Source of the DNA: Pseudomonas alcaliphila JAB1
GTDB lineage: Bacteria; Pseudomonadota; Gammaproteobacteria; Pseudomonadales; Pseudomonadaceae
Assembly: GCF_001941865.1 (NCBI RefSeq)
Contig: NZ_CP016162.1
Coordinates: 3,099,501-3,163,500 of the forward strand
Direction of reading: 5' to 3'
Length of the DNA stretch: 64,000 nucleotides
Shown here piece after piece: positions 1-7,593 of the stretch. Position numbers and translations under genes: made by a program. Positions within the stretch are counted from its first letter, which is position 1. The number at the start of each line of letters is the position of its first letter. The notes below the pieces were generated by a model. It worked only from the letters and a program-made list of their open reading frames with translations, had not been told where the DNA came from and made no database searches.

Positions 1-741
1 GCTGTGTTGCAGGTGCAGGCACGGCGCTCGCAGCGGCAGCAGGTCCAGCGGCGGAGCGGAACAGGCGTCGCCCTCGTCTACCGGCAACGTTCCAAGCAGC
101 GCCTCGGCGATATCCAGCAGCTGCTCGGCCGGTTGTGGCCCAACCAGAGTCAGGCTCATATGCCGAGCCTGGTAGTGGCGCTGGTGATGATCACGCAGCG
201 CCCGCTGAAATTCCGCAGACTCCACAACCAGCGTGCTGCGATCACCTGCCAGAAACGCGCCGCAGCGATGCCCGGCAGCGAGCGCCTGTCCCAGAGCATG
301 ATCGATGCGACTGTCGGCATCCTGGCTGCGCGCTTGGTATTCAGCGTGCAACACCTCGCGCTCGCGCAGCTGCGCGTCGATCGCCAGCAACGGCTGGCAG
401 AGCATATCCAGCAGACGCGTCAGCGCCGGCTGCAGCAACTCGACCAGTACCTCGCAGACGAAATCGGTGTGCCGCGCCTGAGTCGAGGCATTGACCAGCC
501 CGCCATGACGCTGGACGAAGGCCATCAACCCCTGCTCGCCCGAGTAATCGCGGCTACCGAGAAACAGCAGATGTTCGAGAAAGTGCGCCAGCCCCGGATA
601 GGCCGGCGGCTCGTCATGACTGCCGGCGGCCACACGCAGGCACAACCCCACCTCCTGCGCCCAGGGCTGTTGCTGCGCACGCAGCAGCGCACCATTGGCC
701 AGGCGCCGAACAGGGGCAGAACGTGGAGCGTGCAGGGTCAT
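1..741 (-). CDS. pqqF: PqqF-like M16 zinc peptidase, 5' part only
   Basis: The first 247 codons are present; the 3' end lies left of the window. The protein belongs to the M16 (insulinase/pitrilysin) family. It carries the inverted zinc motif HFLEH (H53, E56, H57) in GLAHFLEHLLFLGS, followed by GGLVNAST and by REREVLHAEY, which supplies the distal glutamate. Together these match pseudomonad PqqF, the peptidase linked to processing of the PqqA precursor in PQQ biosynthesis. The start is the ATG at 741. No other pqq gene is in the window, so a different M16 peptidase remains possible. Confidence 0.8.
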   Translation of the reverse strand, partial: MTLHAPRSAPVRRLANGALLRAQQQPWAQEVGLCLRVAAGSHDEPPAYPGLAHFLEHLLFLGSRDYSGEQGLMAFVQRHGGLVNASTQARHTDFVCEVLVELLQPALTRLLDMLCQPLLAIDAQLREREVLHAEYQARSQDADSRIDHALGQALAAGHRCGAFLAGDRSTLVVESAEFQRALRDHHQRHYQARHMSLTLVGPQPAEQLLDIAEALLGTLPVDEGDACSAPPLDLLPLRAPCLHLQHS

Positions 742-861
742 CGAGGGTTCTCTGGGCAGCCTAGCGTCCAGCTTCGACAACGAACCAGCGCCAGACAATG
801 CTGCTTTCGGCTGGGTAAACCGCGCCTTTGGTCGTAAAAATGGCGCACGCAGAAACGCAAA

Positions 862-897
862 CGCCCCGACACCAGCCTTGCGGCGAGTGTCGGGGCG
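862..897 (-). terminator. Hairpin after the BCCT gene
   Basis: An 11-bp perfect inverted repeat (862-872 with 887-897) begins 15 bp beyond the BCCT stop codon. On the minus strand it is followed by a moderately T-rich stretch. A factor-independent terminator is likely, although the T tract is interrupted. Confidence 0.55.
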
Positions 898-911
898 TAG
901 ATTGGCAGATG

Positions 912-2465
912 TCAGTTGCGGCAGTCTTCGATCAGGCCTTTGACCAGACCAATCATCAGCAACAACATCAGCACCATGAACGGCAGGCCCATGGCCACAG
1001 CACCAGCCTGAATGCCCTTGAGCGCAGTATCGCCGCCAATCACGAACAACGTGACGGTCACCAACGCGATCATCACCAGCCACAGCACGCGCTGCACCGG
1101 CTGGGTGTCGGGGTCGCCACCGGCCGACAGGTTGTCGATCACCAGCGCACCGGAGTCCACCGACGTCACCATGAAGAACACCAACAAGGCGACCACCAGC
1201 AGCGAACCGATACCGGCCAGCGGCAGCATTTCCAGGAACTGGAAGATAGCCATGTTGACGTCACTGAGGCCTGCCGCCAGAGCACCGCTGCCGTCGATCA
1301 CCTGGGCGATGGCGCCGCCTCCAAAGGCAGAGAACCACAACAGAGTGACCACGGTCGGCGCCAGCATCACCATGCCCACCATCTGGCGCAGGGTGCGGCC
1401 CTTGGAAACGCGGGCGACGAAGATGCCCACCAGCGGGCCCCAGGTGCACCACCAGGCCCAATAGAACACCGTCCAGCCCTGGAACCAGTCCTGATCAGGA
1501 CGATCGATCCAGTTGCTCAGTGGCAGGAACATCTGACCGTAGTCGACCGCTGCGCTCAGGGTGTTGGAGAAGAACGCCATGCCGCCAATACCGACCGCGA
1601 CCAGCAGAAACAGCACCAACGCCAGCAGCATGTTGATGTTGCTCAGGACCTTGACCCCGGCATCCAGCCCCCGCCACAGCGAGAACGCTGCCAGACCAGT
1701 GACCGCGACGATGAACAGCAGCTGAAAGGCGAAGGTGTTCGGGGTGCCTAGTACGTGGGCAATACCGGCCGTGGCCTGCATCGCGCCCAGACCGAGGGAA
1801 GTGGCCAGGCCGAAGATGCTCAGCACCACGGTGAACACGTCGACCATCTGCCCCGGCAAGCCACGATGCCCACGCCCCAGCAGCGGCTGCAGACCGGAGC
1901 TGAGCGACAGTGGCAGGCCCTTGTTGTAGGAGAAGTACCCCACCACCAGCGCGCTGGTCAGGTAGATCGCCCAAGGGTGCAAGCCCCAGTGATACAGCGT
2001 CGCGCCCATCGCCGCATGGGCGGCCTCCGGGGTGCTGGCAGCCACGTTCAGCGGCGTTTTCCACCAGGCGGTGTATTGCGCCACCGGCTCGGCGACGCCC
2101 CAGTACAGCAGGCCGACGCCCATGCCGGCGGCGAACATCATGGAGAACCACGACAGGGTGCTGAATTCGGGTTTGGCATCGCGCCCACCGAGACGCACCT
2201 TACCCAGCGGTGACAGCGCCAGACCGGCGCAGAACAGCACCGCCAGATTGCCCATGATGATGATGAACCAGTCGAAATTCTTCAGGATCCAGCCCTTGAT
2301 GCCTTCCAGCGTCTCGCCGAAGACCACGGGATTGCTCAGTGCCAGGAGAACCAGCAACAGGATGATGGAGAAGGAAACGGGGAATATGACGCGATGGAAG
2401 TTCAAGCCGAGCACTCGAATATTCAAGTCTCGACCGACTATGTTTTCCGCAACCATAGGCTTCAT
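912..2465 (-). CDS. BCCT-family onium-compound transporter
   Basis: A 517-residue inner-membrane transporter of the betaine/choline/carnitine family, with about 12 hydrophobic segments. Seen: GMGVGLLYWGVAEP at residues 114-127 and the signature GWTVFYWAWWCTWGP, whose W338, W339 and W342 correspond to the aromatic box that holds the trimethylammonium (or dimethylsulfonium) group in BetP. The N and C tails are short, unlike osmosensing BetP, which suggests uptake for catabolism rather than osmoregulation. The start chosen is the ATG at 2465, preceded by GAGGTG; an in-frame extension to 2597 has no such support. It is transcribed alone. A palindromic motif at 2612-2630 is shared with the Rieske operon promoter, which links it to the island. 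The substrate is unknown. Confidence 0.9.
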   Translation of the reverse strand: MKPMVAENIVGRDLNIRVLGLNFHRVIFPVSFSIILLLVLLALSNPVVFGETLEGIKGWILKNFDWFIIIMGNLAVLFCAGLALSPLGKVRLGGRDAKPEFSTLSWFSMMFAAGMGVGLLYWGVAEPVAQYTAWWKTPLNVAASTPEAAHAAMGATLYHWGLHPWAIYLTSALVVGYFSYNKGLPLSLSSGLQPLLGRGHRGLPGQMVDVFTVVLSIFGLATSLGLGAMQATAGIAHVLGTPNTFAFQLLFIVAVTGLAAFSLWRGLDAGVKVLSNINMLLALVLFLLVAVGIGGMAFFSNTLSAAVDYGQMFLPLSNWIDRPDQDWFQGWTVFYWAWWCTWGPLVGIFVARVSKGRTLRQMVGMVMLAPTVVTLLWFSAFGGGAIAQVIDGSGALAAGLSDVNMAIFQFLEMLPLAGIGSLLVVALLVFFMVTSVDSGALVIDNLSAGGDPDTQPVQRVLWLVMIALVTVTLFVIGGDTALKGIQAGAVAMGLPFMVLMLLLMIGLVKGLIEDCRN

Positions 2466-2611
2466 GCACGCACCTCGATTTTGTTCTTGTAATAGTTTTC
2501 TCCGCATCCGGGCCGAGCCCTGCAGGTGCAGTTGGCGGCTCGGTAAACGCTGCGGGTGATCAATAGTCAAACAGGCCCGAATCCATCGACAAACCATTTA
2601 ATCTGCGCGAC

Positions 2612-2630
2612 TTATGACTTTTAATCATCA
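2612..2630 (-). promoter_or_regulatory. Palindromic LysR-type motif upstream of the BCCT gene
   Basis: This lies in the 305-bp gap between the MFS and BCCT genes, about 146 bp upstream of the BCCT start. On the minus strand it reads TGATGA, 7 nt, TCATAA. The 17-nt core ATGATTAAAAGTCATAA matches the motif at 11771-11789 in 13 of 17 positions and in the same orientation relative to its gene. The T-N11-A arrangement fits a LysR-type box. I saw no gene or other clear structure in the rest of the gap. Confidence 0.5.
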
Positions 2631-2770
2631 ATCTGCACGATCACTCAGGGCGCCGCCAGAAAGCCTCAAAGCCATATTTCACGGGCGCTGGCGAGCCGCC
2701 AGGCAGGCACCTGCCGGCTCGTCGTTCTGGCTGAGCTTTGCGCATCCATTCGCAGGTAGGGATGGATCGT

Positions 2771-4042
2771 TCAGAGCCTCTGGCTGGGTGCCTCCTCGAC
2801 TCGCTCCTCCACGCTGACCGCTGGCTCGATAACCGCAGCCAGGGTCGTGCAGGCAAGGGCATTGGGTGTGGCCTGATGCTGCAGCGGCGCATCGTCCTGC
2901 AGGTGCTCGCCGGTCACGCGCCCTTGTCCCACGGCAACCGCCAGTACCGCCGCGCTGATGGCAAAGAACAGGTAGAGGCTGGAGGGGCCGAAATGCCCCA
3001 TCAGCGCACCGGCCAGCAGCGGGCCGATGCAGGCGCCCACACCGAAGGTAGCGAGCAACAAACCCGCCAGTGACACGCGTAGACGCGGCTCCATGTTGTC
3101 GTTGGCCAGGGCCACGCCCAGCGGGTACAGGCAGAACTGCAGGAAACCAATGCAAGCGCTGAACAGCAGCAGCACGCCGAACGACAGGCCCTGATAGAAC
3201 GCCAGCGGCAGGCAGGTCAGGATCAGCAACGCCGCCACACCGCGAATCAGGCTGGCGCGTGGCAGGCGATCCGACAGCCAGCCCAGTGGTAGTTGTGCAA
3301 GCAGCCCAGCCGCAATCGCCAGGGCCATGAACTGGCCCACTTCGACCGTGCTCAGGCCCTGTCGGCTGGCATAGATCGACGACAAGCCATAGAAACCACC
3401 GTTGATCATGCCCGAGATCAGTACGGTGAACAGCGACTGCGGCACTCGCTGCAAAAACAGACGCAGGTCGATCGGCTCGGAGTCCGGTAAGGTCGGATGG
3501 GTACTGCGGGTCAGCGCCACTGGCACCTGGCTCAGGGCGAAGGCGATGACCACGCCGAGTAGCGCATGCAGGCCGAGATTGCCGTCGATGCTCAGCGCCA
3601 GTTGACCGAGCATCATGCCGACGTAGGCCGCGACCATGTAGATGCCCAGCACCCTGCCGCGCTGATCGCTCTGCGCGCAGTCGTTGAGCCAACTCTCCAC
3701 CACCATCAGCTGGCACATCATCGCCACGCCGACGACAAAACGCAGCAACAGCCAGAGGGGCAATGCCTCACTGAAGGCATGCGTCAGCACCGCCGCGCAG
3801 ATGATGCCGGAGCAGGCCACGTAGGTACGGATGTGACCGACACGGCCGATCAGCACCTGGCCGACCTTGCCGCCGACCACCATGCCCAGGGCATTGGCTG
3901 CCATCAGCGCGCCGCCCCAGAATTCGGCGACGCCGCCGGCAGTCAGGCGCAGCGCCAGATAAGTCATCAGCAGGGTCGAGCCGAGCTGCATCAGCAGGCT
4001 GGCCAGATAGAGTGCAGCGAACGCCTGGGTCAATCCGAGCAA
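2771..4042 (-). CDS. MFS transporter
   Basis: A 423-residue major facilitator with about 12 transmembrane segments and a charged, poorly conserved tail of about 45 residues. The loop GKVGQVLIGRVGHIRTY between helices 2 and 3 and GWLSDRLPRASLIRG in the second half are typical MFS loops. The best start is a TTG at 4042, with AAGGGG eight bases upstream; the frame is closed by a TAA just before it. The next in-frame ATG, 17 codons in, would remove part of helix 1. The gene lies between the BCCT gene and the decayed oxidase/cupin remnant. It may export a pathway product or import a second substrate; the sequence does not say which. Confidence 0.8.
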   Translation of the reverse strand: MLGLTQAFAALYLASLLMQLGSTLLMTYLALRLTAGGVAEFWGGALMAANALGMVVGGKVGQVLIGRVGHIRTYVACSGIICAAVLTHAFSEALPLWLLLRFVVGVAMMCQLMVVESWLNDCAQSDQRGRVLGIYMVAAYVGMMLGQLALSIDGNLGLHALLGVVIAFALSQVPVALTRSTHPTLPDSEPIDLRLFLQRVPQSLFTVLISGMINGGFYGLSSIYASRQGLSTVEVGQFMALAIAAGLLAQLPLGWLSDRLPRASLIRGVAALLILTCLPLAFYQGLSFGVLLLFSACIGFLQFCLYPLGVALANDNMEPRLRVSLAGLLLATFGVGACIGPLLAGALMGHFGPSSLYLFFAISAAVLAVAVGQGRVTGEHLQDDAPLQHQATPNALACTTLAAVIEPAVSVEERVEEAPSQRL

Positions 4043-4105
4043 TTGCTCACCCCTTTATCAACGACAACCACCACGCCTGAGCCGGGCGCGCAGCAAAACG
4101 GGACC

Positions 4106-4263
4106 ATCGGTAATCCTTCCAGCGGGCGAACCCGATGCCGATGATCGGCGAGATCTCGTGGCTGATCGCCTGCGCCACGAAGGCGGCGCCGGGCGGGAGG
4201 AACTTCAGATCGATGGTGATCGACCAGTTGCACCGGGCCTTTCCCGGAAACGACCTGGCTCAT
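4106..4263 (-). pseudogene. Decayed duplicate of the cupin gene
   Basis: The remnant begins with an ATG at 4263 encoding MSQVVSGKGPVQLVDHH, closely matching MNQAVSGKGPVLLVDHH at the start of the intact cupin (6258). It then loses frame. About 220 bp of the cupin body are missing: near 4117 the sequence jumps to the stretch GGGACCATCGG, which in the intact locus (about 5862) lies just downstream of the cupin stop. It still overlaps the oxidase remnant by ATGA, as the intact pair does. Confidence 0.75.
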
Positions 4264-4529
4264 AGCTCGCCCCGACTGTTCCAGGCCGCGCCGACACCCT
4301 TGTCGCAGGCCGTGGCGAACACGCCCGGCTGCAGCTCGCCGAAGCAAGGGCTGAACGGCACATCGACCCACTGCGGGCAGCGCACCTGGAAAGCCTTGCG
4401 ATGGTCGGTGCGTACCGACTCGCGCATGGCGCCGCTGCGGCTCTTGCCGTACGTGGGCACGTGCTTGCAGGTATTACGGATGATCAAAAGGTGATCCTGA
4501 GTCATGCGCACTGTGGTGCCCCCCTCCAC
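4260..4529 (-). pseudogene. Decayed duplicate of the FAD oxidase C-terminus
   Basis: About 89 open codons correspond to the C-terminal third of the FAD oxidase at 6255-7583. GTTVRMTQDHLLIIRNT matches GTTVRMTQDRRLIIRNT. At least two internal blocks are missing: the segment between DVPFS and FGELQPG, and everything between GVGAAW and the last residues NSRGEL. No FAD-binding domain or start region is present, so it cannot make an enzyme. It is the second half of a partial duplicate lying on the far side of the M24 gene. Confidence 0.75.
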
Positions 4530-4551
4530 CAGTTATTGTGGCCCACCCCAA

Positions 4552-5799
4552 TCACAGCCAATCCGTTTGCCACGGGTAGCGCGACAGGGCTTCACAGCCG
4601 TTGGCGGTGATCAGTACCTGTTGCTCCAGCTTGATGCCCTCCTTGCCGCCCTGCTCGCCGATATAGCTTTCCACACAGAGCACCATGTTTTCCTCGAATA
4701 CGCCGTCGTAGCCGCTGCTGGCCCAGTCTGCGCCCTTGTGCGCCAGAGCCGGGTACTCGTCGACCAGGCCGACGCCGTGCACGACGCAGCAATAACGGTT
4801 GTGCCAATAGGCCGGCGGAATGTCCCAGGACTGCTCGACGAACTCGCGGTGACTCAAGCCCGGACGCAACAGCGCCATGTTGTGCTGTACCTGTTCATGG
4901 GCCAGACGATAGAGCTTGCGCTGCTCGGCGCTGGGGGCAACGTGGCCGACAGTCCAGGCTCGAGAGATGTCGGCGCAGTAGCCGTATGGGCCGATCAGGT
5001 CGGTGTCGAAGCAGACGATCTCACCTTCCTCCATCTCCCGGTCGCTGGACTCCTGCATCCAGGGATTGGTACGCGGCCCTGAGGCCAGCAGGCGGGTTTC
5101 GATCCATTCACCACCGTGGCGCACGTTCTCGTAATGCAGCCAGGCCCACAGCTCGTTCTCGGTCATGCCGGGGCGCAGTTCATCGTGCATGCGCTGGATG
5201 CCGCGCTCGCACACGGCGATGGTCCAGCGCATCAATTCCAACTCCTCGGAGGATTTGATCCGCCGGGCCTGCTCCATCAGGCTGTGCCCTTCTATCAGCG
5301 TCAGGCCAGCCTCGCGCAGCAGGTCGAGGCCTTCCAGGTCGGCCTTGTCCACCGCCAGGCGCACCTTGTCTCCGGCATGCTGGCGAATCACCGCCTGGAT
5401 ATCGTCGGCCCAGGCCAGCGCCTTCTCGCCGATGCGCGAGCCGGCACCGAAATAGCTCCAGTTGATCGCTGGGCGTATCTCGTCGAGCAGCTCGTTGCCC
5501 TCGTGCAGGTGCTCGCAATTGTGGAACTCGAACAGCACCACAGGCCCATCGGCGAATACCAGCGCATAGCGGGCGTAGTTATGCAGCGTCCACACCTGCA
5601 TGTTGGAGGTGTCGGTGGCGTAGCGGATGTTCACCGGGTCATACAGCAGTATGGCCGCGCAATCGGCGGCCTTGAGTTGCTGACGAACTCGCTGCAAACG
5701 ATAGGCGCGAGCAGCCCTGTGGGTCTCGCCACTGACCGGATTGCGCAGTGGCTGCGTGGCGACCTCGTCGGCTAGATACTTATTCTTGTTTTCGAACAT
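4552..5799 (-). CDS. DddP-like M24-fold enzyme (lyase or hydrolase)
   Basis: A 415-residue protein with the two-domain pita-bread fold of M24 peptidases and creatinases. It resembles the DMSP lyase DddP much more than aminopeptidase P: PVNIRYATDTSNMQVW at residues 55-70 and GGEWIETRLLASGPRTNPW at 229-247 are near-identical to DddP as I remember it. Candidate metal ligands are D265, D267, D277, H341, E377 and E392, with D347 in HGVGLVDEY. These lie 29 to 30 positions before the DddP residues I recall (D295, D297, D307, H371, E406, E421, catalytic D377). The ATG at 5799 has AGGAAG upstream. DddP cleaves DMSP to dimethylsulfide and acrylate. Here the neighbours are amine-type oxidases, so a related onium substrate or a C-N hydrolysis is equally possible. 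The family call is firm, the reaction is not. Confidence 0.8.
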   Translation of the reverse strand: MFENKNKYLADEVATQPLRNPVSGETHRAARAYRLQRVRQQLKAADCAAILLYDPVNIRYATDTSNMQVWTLHNYARYALVFADGPVVLFEFHNCEHLHEGNELLDEIRPAINWSYFGAGSRIGEKALAWADDIQAVIRQHAGDKVRLAVDKADLEGLDLLREAGLTLIEGHSLMEQARRIKSSEELELMRWTIAVCERGIQRMHDELRPGMTENELWAWLHYENVRHGGEWIETRLLASGPRTNPWMQESSDREMEEGEIVCFDTDLIGPYGYCADISRAWTVGHVAPSAEQRKLYRLAHEQVQHNMALLRPGLSHREFVEQSWDIPPAYWHNRYCCVVHGVGLVDEYPALAHKGADWASSGYDGVFEENMVLCVESYIGEQGGKEGIKLEQQVLITANGCEALSRYPWQTDWL

Positions 5800-5886
5800 G
5801 GCTGGACTTCCTGAGGGATGAAAGTGGGCACCGCCCGAGCCTGAGTGCTCCATCTGCGCGCGGGACCATCGGCAACGCTCCCCTGG

Positions 5887-6258
5887 CTAAGCCAGACCTT
5901 GCCGTTGTTTCCAGTCACCCGGATGGACCACATAACCGAACAGCGCATGTCCGCCGTAGACCAGCTCGGTGCCTTCGGGAATCCACAGCAGTTGCCCCGG
6001 CTTGACGCGATACAGCTCGCCGTTGGCCTTGAGCTCGAAGCAGCCCTCGATGACGAAGATCACCTCGTCATACAGCAGGGTCCAGGCCACCTCGGCGCCC
6101 TCCCAGCGGGCGAAGCCGATGCCGATATTCGGCGAGATCTCGTTGCTGATCGCCCGCGCCACGAAGGCTGCGCCGGGCGGTCCGCCGCGCGGGAGGAACT
6201 CCAGATCATGGTGATCGACCAGCAGCACCGGGCCCTTCCCGGAAACGGCCTGGTTCAT
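5887..6258 (-). CDS. Single-domain cupin (EutQ-like)
   Basis: A 123-residue one-domain cupin. The core runs from YDEVIFVIEGCFEL through VKPGQLLWIPEGTELVYGG, the usual two cupin motifs. The first motif lacks the HxH pair, so classic metal binding is uncertain; the pattern is closest to EutQ-type cupins. Its ATG overlaps the stop of the FAD oxidase gene as ATGA, so the two are translationally coupled, and the M24 gene starts 87 bp downstream. A role in handling an unstable intermediate, or in isomerisation, is inference only. A broken copy lies at 4106-4263. Confidence 0.75.
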   Translation of the reverse strand: MNQAVSGKGPVLLVDHHDLEFLPRGGPPGAAFVARAISNEISPNIGIGFARWEGAEVAWTLLYDEVIFVIEGCFELKANGELYRVKPGQLLWIPEGTELVYGGHALFGYVVHPGDWKQRQGLA

Positions 6259-7583
6259 AGCTCGCTCCGACTGTTCCAGGCCGCCAGGCGAATGCGCGAA
6301 CGCACGCCCAAACCGAGGAACGGCTCCGGAGGATTGAGCGATGGCATGCCGGTGACCGCCTGGATATCGCGCAACTGCGCCGAATCGCTGCCCACCGCCA
6401 TTTCCGCCAGCAGCGTGCCGGAGATGGTGCCCCAGGCCGCGCCGACGCCGTTGTCGCAGGCCGAGGCGAACACGCCCGGCTCCAGTTCGCCGAAGAAGTT
6501 GGTGAAGTTGCGCGAGATCGCGTAAACACCGCCCCAGGTGTGGCTGAACGGTACATCGGCCAACTGCGGGAAGCGCGCCAGGAAGGCCTTGCGATGATCG
6601 GCGCGCACCGACTCGCGCATGCCGTCGCTGGTGCTCTTGCCGTACTTGGGCACGTGCTTGTAGGTGTTACGGATGATCAGGCGGCGGTCCTGGGTCATGC
6701 GTACCGTGGTGCCGGCGTGATCGGCCGGGGTCAGGCCCCAGTCGAGCTGACCACCGTAGGCCGCCAGCTCGGCATCGCTCAGCGGACGCGTCCAGCTGGC
6801 GAAGGTCATCACCGGCAGCAGGCGGTTGCGCAGGTAACCGAACTCCTGGGTGAAGATGCTGGTGCCGAGCAGCAACTGCTCGGTGCGAATCGTGCCCTGA
6901 CTGCCCTGCAGCAGCCAGCCGCCGTGACCGTCGCGTTGCAGACCGGTGATGGGCGATTCTTCCAGCAGCTCGACATTCTCCGGCAGCGAGTGCGCCAGCC
7001 CGGTGACCAATGCCGCCGGCTGCATCAGATAGCAACCCGGGGTGAAAATCGCGCGGCTGTAATAGGCATTGCCCAGCACCTGCGCAAGCTCGTCGCGCTC
7101 GACCAGGCGGAAGGGTTCGCCCAGATTCTTCAGCAACTGCTCGAAGTGCTGCAGATACGCCAGGCCACGCTGGCCCACCGCGCCCTGATACTTGCCGGCA
7201 TGGGACCACTGGCAGTCGATGCCGTGACGCTCGATCAACCCCTGCAGCTGGGCGATGGCAGCGCGATTGAGCGACAGCAGGCGCTGTTTGTGTGCCGGGT
7301 CGGGATGTTCCAGGGCGAACTTGTGCGGCAGGTCGATGACGAAACCGGAGTTGCGTCCAGAAGCGCCCTGGCCGACACGCTGGGCGTCGACCAGGATGAT
7401 GCGTTTGTCCGGCAGCAACTCGCCAAGGCGGCGCGCAGCGGCCAGGCCAGCGAAACCGGCGCCGATCACCGCGTAGTCGGCGCGTTGCTCGCCGTGCAGG
7501 CGCTTGCACGCAGGTTGCTGCGCCAGTGCGGCGTACCAGCCACAACTGCTGTCGTCATGGGGCAGATTGATTTGCTTGCTCAT
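6255..7583 (-). CDS. FAD-dependent amine oxidase/dehydrogenase (DAO family)
   Basis: A 442-residue flavoprotein of the D-amino-acid oxidase fold. The N-terminal dinucleotide-binding motif GAGFAGLAAARRLGE starts at residue 41, and GRNSGFV follows about 50 residues later, as in PuuB-type oxidases of gamma-glutamylputrescine and in other oxidases of secondary or N-methyl amines. The start is the ATG at 7583 with GAGGG upstream; in-frame codons up to 7700 overlap the preceding gene and are rejected. The stop overlaps the cupin start. In this operon it probably oxidises a secondary or N-methylated amine made by the Rieske step; the substrate is unproven. A truncated copy of its 3' end sits at 4260-4529. 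Confidence 0.85.
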   Translation of the reverse strand: MSKQINLPHDDSSCGWYAALAQQPACKRLHGEQRADYAVIGAGFAGLAAARRLGELLPDKRIILVDAQRVGQGASGRNSGFVIDLPHKFALEHPDPAHKQRLLSLNRAAIAQLQGLIERHGIDCQWSHAGKYQGAVGQRGLAYLQHFEQLLKNLGEPFRLVERDELAQVLGNAYYSRAIFTPGCYLMQPAALVTGLAHSLPENVELLEESPITGLQRDGHGGWLLQGSQGTIRTEQLLLGTSIFTQEFGYLRNRLLPVMTFASWTRPLSDAELAAYGGQLDWGLTPADHAGTTVRMTQDRRLIIRNTYKHVPKYGKSTSDGMRESVRADHRKAFLARFPQLADVPFSHTWGGVYAISRNFTNFFGELEPGVFASACDNGVGAAWGTISGTLLAEMAVGSDSAQLRDIQAVTGMPSLNPPEPFLGLGVRSRIRLAAWNSRSEL

Positions 7584-7593
7584 GCGCGTGCCC

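Noticed and set aside
4..837. Plus-strand 277-codon frame at the left end
   Set aside because: It is antisense to pqqF, has no family motif and is rich in Q, R and A as expected of a shadow frame.
2614..2817. 67-codon plus-strand frame before BCCT
   Set aside because: It overlaps the MFS 3' end antisense and the promoter motif, with no supporting signals.
4552..5799. Ectoine hydrolase DoeA as the identity of the M24 protein
   Set aside because: No deacetylase (DoeB) or other ectoine genes are nearby, and the sequence blocks match DddP rather than DoeA as I remember them.
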